Made by a program: the position numbers and the translations under genes. The notes under the pieces are model-generated. The model had not been told where the DNA came from. It did not search any database and worked only from the letters and a program-made list of their open reading frames with translations. This document shows, one piece after another, positions 44,840 to 52,521 of a stretch of DNA of 64,000 bases. Positions within the stretch are counted from its first letter, which is position 1. Every line of letters begins with the position of its first letter. This DNA is from an uncultured Christensenellaceae bacterium. Its GTDB lineage: Bacteria; Bacillota; Clostridia; Christensenellales; Aristaeellaceae. The DNA lies in contig CAJOJQ010000008.1 of assembly GCA_905234985.1 (NCBI GenBank), forward strand, positions 1 to 64,000, read 5' to 3'.

Positions 44840-46114
44840 TTATTTCGATGTATCCGGGATGCGCAGGGTCGCCGCCGCGCCGCCGCCCGCCCGGGGCGTG
44901 ATGCTCAGCGTGCCCCCGCACATGCGTTCCAGGCGAAGCCGGGTGCTGGCCAGCCCCACGCCTTCCTCCATGTCGTCCGGGGGAAGAAAATCAGCGCCGT
45001 CGTTTTCCACGGTGATTTCGCTGCCGCCTTCCACCCTGCGGGTGCGGACGGTGATGGTCAGGCACTCGATTTCGGGGTCCATGCCGTGCTTCACGGCGTT
45101 TTCCACAATGGGTTGCAGGGTCAGCGGCGGCAGGAGGAAATCGGTGTGGGGCGTATCGAAGACCACGTTCAGCTTGTCCTCGAACCGGGCCTGCTCCACA
45201 GCTAAGTAAGCGCGGGTATGCTCCAATTCTTCCTCAAAGGGAATCGGCTCCCGCTTGATGACGGAACTGAACACCTTGCGCAGGTAGACGGAGAAATCCA
45301 GAATCACCTTCAGGCCCTGCTTCGGGTTCGCCTGGGTGATGTAGTAGATGCTCGCCAGGGCGTTGTAGATGAAATGCGGGCGCATTTGCAGGATACGGAT
45401 GTCAAATTCCTTGCGGGCGTTTTCCTCCGTCTGGCGGACGAAGATTTCCTGCTGGTCGCTCAGCAGGAACAGGAACATAAACAGGGCGGACGCCACCGTG
45501 CCGATGGCGATGGTGAGCAGGCCGTAGAAAAGCATCTGGATCAGGGTACAGAGCAGCGGCACCACCAGATACACCAGCAGCGCGATCCGCTGCTTTTTGT
45601 CCAGCTTGTTCCGCCTGCGGAACAGTCCCCAAAGGTTCATCGCCAGAATCAGGGCGGGCGGCACGAGAAGGATGGGATACCAGGGACCTCGTTCATAGAC
45701 GCCCGCGCTGTCGATGGTGTAAATCGCGGAAGAAAACTGGGTGTACACCAGCAGCGCAAGGTAAACGATCCATAGCCCCGCGATGGCGTCAAACAGGAAA
45801 CTGTTCCTCCATTTTTCGCCGCTCAGATGCAGCAGGTAGGCGGTCAGCAGGGGCATCAGCATGGACGACGAAAGAGATTCCAGAAATATGCTCCCCCGCA
45901 TGACCATGCCGGGGTTTTCCAAATAATCAACGATCTGACCGACGAAGATCGACCCGGTATACACGATCAGCAGCGAAAAGAAAAGGATGAAATACTGCCG
46001 CATCACCCGATCGACGGGCCGGTAAATCAGCGTCACCAGCAGCCCCAGCGCCATCATGGTCAGTCCCGCGATGCCCACTGCCAGGTTAATGAAATCCATC
46101 CAGCCGATGTTCAC
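44840..46114 (-). CDS. LytS-type membrane sensor histidine kinase
   Basis: A 424-residue kinase. Residues ~1-215 form seven or so membrane helices; then a short coiled segment, the His_kinase domain with phospho-acceptor H247 in QMRPHFIYNAL, and a HATPase domain (PIVENAVKHG N-box, GVGLASTRLRLERMCGG). It should autophosphorylate and pass phosphate to the regulator encoded directly upstream with a 4-bp overlap. Its membrane domain is clearly related to that of the SpoIIE-type phosphatase at 51 kb. Confidence 0.9.
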   Translation of the reverse strand: MNIGWMDFINLAVGIAGLTMMALGLLVTLIYRPVDRVMRQYFILFFSLLIVYTGSIFVGQIVDYLENPGMVMRGSIFLESLSSSMLMPLLTAYLLHLSGEKWRNSFLFDAIAGLWIVYLALLVYTQFSSAIYTIDSAGVYERGPWYPILLVPPALILAMNLWGLFRRRNKLDKKQRIALLVYLVVPLLCTLIQMLFYGLLTIAIGTVASALFMFLFLLSDQQEIFVRQTEENARKEFDIRILQMRPHFIYNALASIYYITQANPKQGLKVILDFSVYLRKVFSSVIKREPIPFEEELEHTRAYLAVEQARFEDKLNVVFDTPHTDFLLPPLTLQPIVENAVKHGMDPEIECLTITVRTRRVEGGSEITVENDGADFLPPDDMEEGVGLASTRLRLERMCGGTLSITPRAGGGAAATLRIPDTSK

Positions 46115-46728
46115 TTATTCGTCACCCCCCCCAATTGGAAAATACTGTCTGGGAGAGGATACTTGAGCTTGGGCAGGATCGCCATCACGTCGGCGGGCAG
46201 CAGGGGCTTGACCAGAAAGCCGCAGGCGTCCGTTTTCCAGGCTTCCAGGGCGTGTTCCGGCCAGGCGGTCAGGAACACCACGTTGGTTTCGGGATGGAGG
46301 GCAATCAGCTTTTCGCACAGCTCAAACCCATTGCTCCTGCCCAGTTCAATGTCCAGAATTGCCAAATTGATCGGGTTTTTCTTTGCGAACATCAGCGCTT
46401 CGGAGGGGCGAAGGAAGCCTGTGATTTCCGCGCCGGGCAGCGTTTCGCACAGCTCGCGCAAGCCCCCGGCCAGGTTCGGCTTTTCATCGTCCACCAGAAT
46501 GACCCGGGGAATGACAGGCTCTGTGCTGTCATCGGCCAGCAGGTCGGAAACATCCACGCCCAAGCACTCCGACAGACGGGGCATCAGCGTGATGTCCGGG
46601 CTGCGGGTGCCGTTTTCCCAGCGGGCGATGCTGGAACGGTCCACCATCATTTTCACCGCAAGCTGCTGCTGGGACAGGCCTTTCTCCGTACGAAACTGCC
46701 GCAGTCTTTCCGCGAAGTTGACAGTCAT
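46111..46728 (-). CDS. Response regulator with XRE-HTH first, receiver second
   Basis: A 205-residue regulator with reversed domain order. An XRE/Cro-type helix-turn-helix fills residues ~5-60 (QQQLAVKMMVDRSSIARWENG). A receiver domain fills ~74-190, with acidic pocket D80-D81-E82, phospho-acceptor D126 in LAILDIEL, T/S in FLTAWPE and K174 in FLVKP. LytS-type kinases usually pair with receiver-LytTR proteins, so this is atypical. The gene is first in its operon, under a promoter with a conserved upstream box that it may bind. Confidence 0.88.
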   Translation of the reverse strand: MTVNFAERLRQFRTEKGLSQQQLAVKMMVDRSSIARWENGTRSPDITLMPRLSECLGVDVSDLLADDSTEPVIPRVILVDDEKPNLAGGLRELCETLPGAEITGFLRPSEALMFAKKNPINLAILDIELGRSNGFELCEKLIALHPETNVVFLTAWPEHALEAWKTDACGFLVKPLLPADVMAILPKLKYPLPDSIFQLGGVTNK

Positions 46729-46781
46729 AAAACAACGTCACTCCCGATTCTGTTCATCCTGGTTTTGTCCGTTTCATCTTT

Positions 46782-46850
46782 ATCTTAGCGAATATGACGC
46801 CCGGATTCAAGGGCTTTCAGCCAAAAAAGCGTGACTTTCTGGAACGGGGG
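46782..46850 (-). promoter_or_regulatory. Promoter with conserved upstream box (copy 1), two-component operon
   Basis: Minus strand: -10 TAAGAT (46782-46787), 17 bp, -35 TTGAAT (46805-46810), 9 bp, then the box at 46820-46846, which reads GCCAAAAAAGCGTGAC and TTTCTGGAACG on the plus strand. It matches the copies at 49.3 and 58.7 kb at 24 of 27 positions and stands at the same distance from the -35. Confidence 0.8.
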
Positions 46851-46863
46851 GGCAGCGTGAACT

Positions 46864-48015
46864 TCAATCATTCCGTTTCACCAGTTTCAGCACGTTTTCC
46901 CGGCAGACCTTCCGCACCACGTCGGGAGACAGCTTATCCAGCAGCTTGTAATACTTGACCACCTCCGCCGGGTAGGTGGCCCAATGGCCCACTTTGTCTG
47001 TGCCAATCAGTACCCGATCCTAGTATTTATCCATAAAGGCGGCCCAATCATCCAGGGAATCGCCGTCCATGTAATTGTTGGGAAACCGATCCAGAAAATA
47101 GTAGTCAAACACCAGCCACGAAATATCCACATACAGGTTGGGGTGGGTATCCAGCAGCTCGGAAGCAATAGTAACCAGATTTTGAATCTCCACACGCCGG
47201 GAAATGCCGATGTGCGCCCAAATGATATTGCAGTTTCGGTTATGGGCCAAGGCTTCTTCCAATTCCTTGCGGTACAGCACCCTTTCCTCGCTCTGGGCGG
47301 TGATATTGTGGTGTACCAGCACGGGCAGACCCTCTTCCGCCGCTAAATCGAATACGTCCAGGAACGCGGGGCTGTTCACGTGGGGCGCTTCGCCGTAGGT
47401 GAGGGCGGTCAGGTCGTCGTGGCGGCTCATGATCTCGCCGATGCCGCACCAGAAATTGGGGTACAGTCGGAGCAATTGCCGGATATGATCGGCGGCGAAG
47501 CGGTCGTTGCCATTGATGCCGCAGCAGAAGGGGAAGAAGCGCTTCCTGATTTCCAAGGGCTGGGCCAGCAGTTCTTCTGCCAGAATAAAGTCCGTGCCGG
47601 AATAGTAGTAGCACCGGCTGTCGTTGCTCAGATAGTAGGACGGGGCCGTTTCCATGGTGGCGTCCCACTGTTTAGCGATGGGCATCCCAAAAATCACGGC
47701 CTGGGACACGCCAGATGCGTCCATTGCCCGACACAAAGCCGGAAAACCGTCCGTATCCTCCAGGAAGTCTGTAAAATGCAGATGGCTGTCGATGAGGTCA
47801 TACCGGATTTTTTCATCCGGCTGCTCGATTTCGATTTGCCTGTCCGTGGCAAAAGCGATGCTGGACGGCGTGGCGAACGTCGCCGCGTCCGTTTTTTCGC
47901 TCAAGGCGACGCCCGGCAGGGACAGGGCGGCGGAAGCGGCTGCCGTGCCCGCGGCCATGGTTTTCAGGAAGCTCCTGCGGGTGAGCTTCAGTTGCTTGTC
48001 AAGTTTTTGTTCCAT
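46864..48015 (-). CDS. Tat-exported amidohydrolase interrupted by an in-frame TAG
   Basis: Metal-dependent hydrolase of the amidohydrolase_2 type with a twin-arginine signal (LTRRSFLKTMAAGTAAASAA). Catalytic-site segments include IDSHLHFTDF, GEIMSRHDD, PVLVHHN and IIWAHIGISRR. After 331 codons a TAG (47020-47022) follows DKY, but the frame then continues for 51 codons through DRVLIGTDKVGHW, which carries the conserved Asp metal ligand, to the family C-terminus and a TGA. A protein ending at the TAG would lack the ligand. Read-through, a pseudogene and a sequence error are the options. Cotranscribed with the pyrophosphatase. Confidence 0.75.
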
Positions 48016-48087
48016 ACAAACCTCCTTGAAGGAAAAATGAGCATATTCGTTCAGTCGTACAAGCAGCTTCAAAAATGGATATTCTCT

Positions 48088-49212
48088 TCACTCCTCCGGA
48101 TGCGCTTTCAGATAATCCGTGATTGCCGGAACCATGACCGTTTTCCGGCTTACGCTGGGCGTTATCACATAGGAGGTTCCGTCAAAAACGGCCGTTTCGC
48201 CAAAGGCGGCTTCAAGCACTTCGGCGGCGGCGTCATCCGAGGGAACAAGATACGCGATGGAAAGATCGTCGTGGGAAATGCTGACCTTCACGAACGCCAT
48301 CTCCATTCCGGTGGACGCCAGCACGGGCGGGAATAACGCTTTCATGCGCTCCGCCAAATCCTTCGCGCTTTCCTCGTCATAGACTTTCATGCAGGCAATG
48401 CCATATTTTCTGCCTTCGGTTTCATATTCTTTGTAATCGCTGAAGTAGATTTCCTCATCCGTCATTCCTTCATAGGAAAGCAGTGCCTTGTACATTTCAT
48501 TGTAAAAAGCGTCTGTATCGGAAATCCCCGCGATGCCGCTCAGTTCCCGAAGGGCCTCCCTGTCCGCGAAGGTCGTTTTTTCGGCTTGAAGATTCTTTGT
48601 GTCCGAAAGGATCGCACCCATCATGACAAGCGCGGTCTGCTGATCCGGCGAAAGCCCCGCATCCCGATACCGAAGCCAAATGATCGTCGCCGTGGCTCCT
48701 AAGGGCCTCGCGTCATAAATCAGCTGATTGCCGGTCTGCACGGTGCCGTCCCCGTGGTGATCAATGATGCTGATGATATGCGCGTCCTGTAAGCCGTCCG
48801 CCGATTGCAGGTATTCGCTGTGATCCACCAGCGCCATGTTGCGGCCGGAAGCGTCTTCAAGCAAAGGAGGCGCGTCCAGTTTGGCCGCGTCAAGGATATA
48901 TTGCGTTTCGTGATTGACGCTTCCAAGCACAACCGGCTGCGCGTCGTATCCCAGCGCCCGCAGAAGCGCCGCGTAAGCGATGGCGGAACCCACCGTATCG
49001 GAATCCGGGCTTTTATGCCCCGTCACATAGATCGGCCCTTCGATTTCGCCCAGGCCGTCCCACGCGCTGCGGTTGAGCAGGATATCCTTTCCCCGCTGGG
49101 CCTGATAACGCGAAGACGCTATGTTTTCGCCCACAAAATATCCGCCGACGCTCACCGCGATAAGGACAATGACCAGTACCGGTATGATCCGCCAATTTCT
49201 TTTTCCTTTCAT
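48088..49212 (-). CDS. Membrane-anchored family II (DHH) pyrophosphatase-like protein
   Basis: A 374-residue protein. After one N-terminal membrane helix (residues ~9-28), the fold of manganese-dependent inorganic pyrophosphatase begins: H66...D70-x-D72 in GHKSPDSDTVGSAIAYA, DHSEY at 130, D151-H-H in IIDHHGDG, then RPLGATATIIWL and ILSDTKNL, with a DHHA2-like end. All metal ligands of PpaC appear kept. Positive charges before the helix predict that the enzyme domain faces outward, unlike the cytosolic family members. Its promoter carries the conserved box. Confidence 0.85.
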   Translation of the reverse strand: MKGKRNWRIIPVLVIVLIAVSVGGYFVGENIASSRYQAQRGKDILLNRSAWDGLGEIEGPIYVTGHKSPDSDTVGSAIAYAALLRALGYDAQPVVLGSVNHETQYILDAAKLDAPPLLEDASGRNMALVDHSEYLQSADGLQDAHIISIIDHHGDGTVQTGNQLIYDARPLGATATIIWLRYRDAGLSPDQQTALVMMGAILSDTKNLQAEKTTFADREALRELSGIAGISDTDAFYNEMYKALLSYEGMTDEEIYFSDYKEYETEGRKYGIACMKVYDEESAKDLAERMKALFPPVLASTGMEMAFVKVSISHDDLSIAYLVPSDDAAAEVLEAAFGETAVFDGTSYVITPSVSRKTVMVPAITDYLKAHPEE

Positions 49213-49286
49213 CTTGAGAACACTCTCCTTTAGGCCGAAGGGACAATTCTGTCTGAATTTGTATGCACATTCTGCCGCTCATTATC

Positions 49287-49388
49287 ATTGTATAAAATTT
49301 ATCATCCATATTTCAAGCGGTTTTCGCCAAAAAGCCGTGACATTCTGGAACGTCCCCCCTTTTCCTTTGATGCAAAAAAGGCTATAAT
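49287..49388. promoter_or_regulatory. Divergent promoter region with conserved box (copy 2)
   Basis: Minus strand: TTGAAA (49311-49316), 18 bp, TACAAT (49287-49292), for the pyrophosphatase-amidohydrolase operon; the box lies at 49326-49352, 9 bp upstream of the -35. Plus strand: TATAAT (49383-49388) with only a poor -35 (TTTTCC near 49360) right beside the box, for the HD-kinase gene. One box may serve both directions. Confidence 0.78.
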
Positions 49389-49487
49389 TCCTTTGTGAAA
49401 CGAGAATAAAAAAGGAAAAACAGCTTTGAACACAGAATTACAATCCAATGAATTATCGGCCAATACGGTCAGGAAGGTTATCACTTT

Positions 49488-50969
49488 ATGATGAATATAC
49501 TGGAAGAAGCCATCATCTACGCCACCGTCATGCACTAGGGAAAGGTGCGCAAATTCGGGAACCGGCCCTTTATCCTGCATCCTTTGGAGGTGGCGCAGAT
49601 TTTGTCCACCATGACGGACGATGTGGAAATCATCACCGCCGGTATTCTCCACGACATCGTGGAGGATACGGACGGCACATTGGAAGAGATCGAAAAGCGC
49701 TTTGGGCAAAGGGTGGCGCTGATCGTGGCCTCCGAATCGGAGACGGATTATCCGGGAGAAGAGAAAAGCGCCACCTGGAAGCGGCGCAAAGAAGAATCCC
49801 TGAAGGTTTTGCGAAACAGCACGGATATTGGGGTGAAAATGCTGTGGCTTGCGGATAAATTGGCGAATATCCGCTCCCTGTCGGGCATGTATTCCGAACA
49901 GGGAGAAAAGATGTGGGAGCGGTTTCATCAGAGCGACCCGGAAATGCAGCGCTGGTACTACCGAGGCATCGCCGAGAACGTGGAGCTTTCCCTCAACAGG
50001 ACCGGCGCGTTCAAGGAACTGATCAAGCACCTCAACTTTATCTGGCCCGGCACCTTCGATTCGGAGAAAGCCCGGTACAGAAAGTATAAGGAGGTCAGCA
50101 TCGACGGCTGCAAGCTCCTGGGGCGCGGGGCCAAAGGGGACGTATACCGCTACGACGACGAATTGGTCATCAAAGTGTTCAATCAGAACAACACCTATCA
50201 CGATGTGGAACGGGAAATCGCTATCAGCCGCAAAGCGTTTATCTTAGGGATGCCCACGGCCATTTCCTTCGGTATCGTGTCCGTGGGAGACCGTTACGGG
50301 GCCATGTACGAGCTGGTGGATTCGGAAACCATCTCAAGCTGCATCGTCAGGTCTCCGGGACAGGTGGACGTTTACGCCCAGGGCATGGCCGATTTAGCGC
50401 GGCTGATCCACAGCGTCACGGCTGAGGAATGCGACGGTTTCCCGGACGCGAAGGAAAGAGTGCGGGATTATATCAGCGGCGGGATCGCGTGTGAAAACGA
50501 AGCCCTGGCCGAAAAGTGCATGAAGCTGATCGACGCGCTTCCAGAGACCTCCACCCTGATCCACGGCGATTTCCACACGGGCAACGTGTTCCTGCAAAAG
50601 GGAGAACCGCTTTTGATCGACATGGACAGGGTATCCCGGGGCCATCCCATCATTGAAATCAGCGATCTATACTACTTCTATGTGGTTTTGGGTGAGGACG
50701 ATCCCGCTGTGATCGAAAAGTTCATGGGCTTTTCGTATGAAACGGCGAAGCGGTTTTTCCGCGCTTTCCTTAAGCGCTATTTGGAAACGGAGGATGAAAA
50801 CAGGCTCCGGGAAGTAACGGAAAAAGCGTCGGTCGTCGCCTATACCCGGCTGATCCGCAAGCTCCGGAAGCATGGAACAGTATCCGAAGCCAACAAAATA
50901 ATCATTGACCGCTGTATCAACACCATCGCCGGACTGACAGAGAAGCTGGACACACTTGCTTTTTCGTAA
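49488..50969 (+). CDS. HD-domain / aminoglycoside-phosphotransferase-like kinase fusion, with in-frame TAG at codon 17
   Basis: Residues ~1-165 are an HD domain of the SpoT/ppGpp-hydrolase kind (FILHPLEVAQIL, AGILHDIVEDT, VKMLWLADKLANIRS). Residues ~205-430 are an APH-like kinase (LLGRGAKGDVYRYDDELVIKVF, LIHGDFHTGNVFL, LLIDMDRVSRGHP). The ATG at 49488 has AGGAAGG at the right spacing, but codon 17 is TAG (49536-49538) inside the conserved start of the HD domain, where relatives read MHxGQxRK. Without read-through, translation would need a poor restart such as the GTG at 49545. Substrates of both domains are unknown. Confidence 0.75.
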
Positions 50970-50987
50970 AAAATTGGAGGGATCCAC

Positions 50988-52451
50988 ATGATTTTCAGCG
51001 TCACCCCAGTGAATCTCATCAATATGCTGTTCATCGCGGCGGGCGTCGGCATTTGCGGCCTGTGCTTTTTGCAGATCACGGCCTCCGTCCATCTGCGGAA
51101 GGAGGTGCGGCGGTATTTCCAAATCTTCCTCCTGCTGCTCCTGCTTTACATCTCCACCCACCTGGCCCGGCAGCTCATGGACGGCCTGCCGGGGGCGGGA
51201 GTGCGCGCGGCGCTGTATATCGTCACGTTTATCGAAGTGCTGGCGGCGGGCTTCATGGCCCACATGATGTCCATGCTGGTGCTGTCCGTCTCCAGGGTCA
51301 AAGAAAAAAAGCCGCTGCTGATCGCCCTTGGGATCCTGCTGTTCGTTCACACGGCGCTTTTGATCGTGGGCCGGTGCTTCGACCTGATTTATACCTTTGA
51401 CGAAAGCAACATATACCACCGCGCCCCGCTGTATGTGCTTTCCAACCTTTGCCCGCTGATCATGCTGGTGATCGACGCGGTGCTGCTGCTTCGCTTCTGC
51501 GGGGAGGTGGACCGCCGGGTCAAATCCGCGCTTTGGGTCTATTTGATCGCGCCTATCGCGGCCATCGTGGTCCAAAGCGCTTTCTACGGGGTTCAGCTCA
51601 TCATTTTCGCCACGGTGGGCGCGGCGGTCTATTTGTTCTCCGTCATTGTGCAGAACCAGAACGAAGCCTATGAAAAGCAGCAGAAGGAAAGCTCCCGCAT
51701 CGAAACCGAGCTGACCATGGCCTCCAGCATTCAGGCGGATATGCTGCCCAGCATCTATCCCGCGTTCCCGGAACGCCCGGAATTTGATATTTACGCCTCC
51801 ATGGACCCCGCCAAGGAAGTGGGCGGCGATTTTTACGATTTCTTCCTGGTGGACGAGGATCATTTGGGTTTTGTCATGGCGGACGTGTCCGGCAAAGGCG
51901 TGCCCGCCGCGCTGTTCATGATGGCCTCCAAGATCATTCTGGCGAACAACGCCATGTTAGGCAAATCCCCCGCCACGGTGCTGACGGACGCCAACAACGC
52001 CATCTGCGCCAATAACCGGGAGGAAATGTTCGTTACAGTCTGGCTCGGCATCCTGGATTTGCGCACCGGCAGGGTCGTGGCCGCCAACGCGGGCCATGAA
52101 CGCCCGGTTTGGATGCACGCGGGCGGCGATTGCGAATTGATGGACGATCCTCACGGCTTCGTGGTCGGCGGTATGGAAGGAATGAAATACAAGGAGTACG
52201 AAATTCAGCTGAACCCCGGCGACAAGCTGTTCCTGTACACCGACGGCGTTCCCGAAGCGACGGACGCCAATGAAAAGCTGTTCGGCAACGAACGGATGCT
52301 GAGCGCCCTGAACGGGGTCAGGGACGCCGCACCGGAAGGCGTACTCAAGGGCGTGCGCCGGGCGGTGGACGCTTTCGTGAAGGACGCGGAGCAGTTCGAC
52401 GACCTGACCATGCTGTGCCTGCAGTACAGAGGCGGCGGGAAAACCGCCTGA
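50988..52451 (+). CDS. Membrane SpoIIE/RsbU-type PP2C phosphatase
   Basis: A 487-residue protein: residues ~1-225 form a multi-helix membrane domain related to that of the LytS-type kinase at 45-46 kb, then a coiled linker with ETELTMASSIQADMLPSIYP, then a SpoIIE-type PP2C domain (EVGGDFYDFFLV, MADVSGKGVPAALFM, LYTDGVPEATD). It should dephosphorylate a STAS-domain anti-anti-sigma factor in response to a membrane signal; a STAS gene lies 2.5 kb away. GGAGGG ribosome site, 18 bp after the HD-kinase gene. Confidence 0.9.
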   Translation: MIFSVTPVNLINMLFIAAGVGICGLCFLQITASVHLRKEVRRYFQIFLLLLLLYISTHLARQLMDGLPGAGVRAALYIVTFIEVLAAGFMAHMMSMLVLSVSRVKEKKPLLIALGILLFVHTALLIVGRCFDLIYTFDESNIYHRAPLYVLSNLCPLIMLVIDAVLLLRFCGEVDRRVKSALWVYLIAPIAAIVVQSAFYGVQLIIFATVGAAVYLFSVIVQNQNEAYEKQQKESSRIETELTMASSIQADMLPSIYPAFPERPEFDIYASMDPAKEVGGDFYDFFLVDEDHLGFVMADVSGKGVPAALFMMASKIILANNAMLGKSPATVLTDANNAICANNREEMFVTVWLGILDLRTGRVVAANAGHERPVWMHAGGDCELMDDPHGFVVGGMEGMKYKEYEIQLNPGDKLFLYTDGVPEATDANEKLFGNERMLSALNGVRDAAPEGVLKGVRRAVDAFVKDAEQFDDLTMLCLQYRGGGKTA

Positions 52452-52460
52452 CCGCGACAG

Positions 52461-52507
52461 AAAAAAAGAAAGAGGGGACGGTGTGTGCTTCCGCACAGAC
52501 CGTCCCC
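52461..52507 (-). terminator. REP-like hairpin terminator between converging genes
   Basis: GGGGACGGT (52474-52482) pairs with ACCGTCCCC (52499-52507), extended by TGTGC/GCACA around a TTCC loop. On the minus strand it runs into a long U-tract (A-rich 52461-52470), so it ends the S41 peptidase transcript. The GGGGACG core recurs in the palindrome at 55.3 kb. Confidence 0.8.
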
Positions 52508-52521
52508 TGCGTATGCTCGGA

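Noticed and set aside
44918-46100. Biosynthetic gene cluster or secretion system in the signalling island
   Set aside because: No synthase, maturase or secretion ATPase genes are present; the contents are sensors, phosphatases, exported hydrolases and VOC proteins.
46864-50969. Pyrrolysine as the explanation of the two in-frame TAGs
   Set aside because: No pyl genes are in the window, the contexts suit Gln or Lys, and oppC and the GNAT gene use TAG as a real stop. General suppression or sequence error remains open, but Pyl specifically is unsupported.
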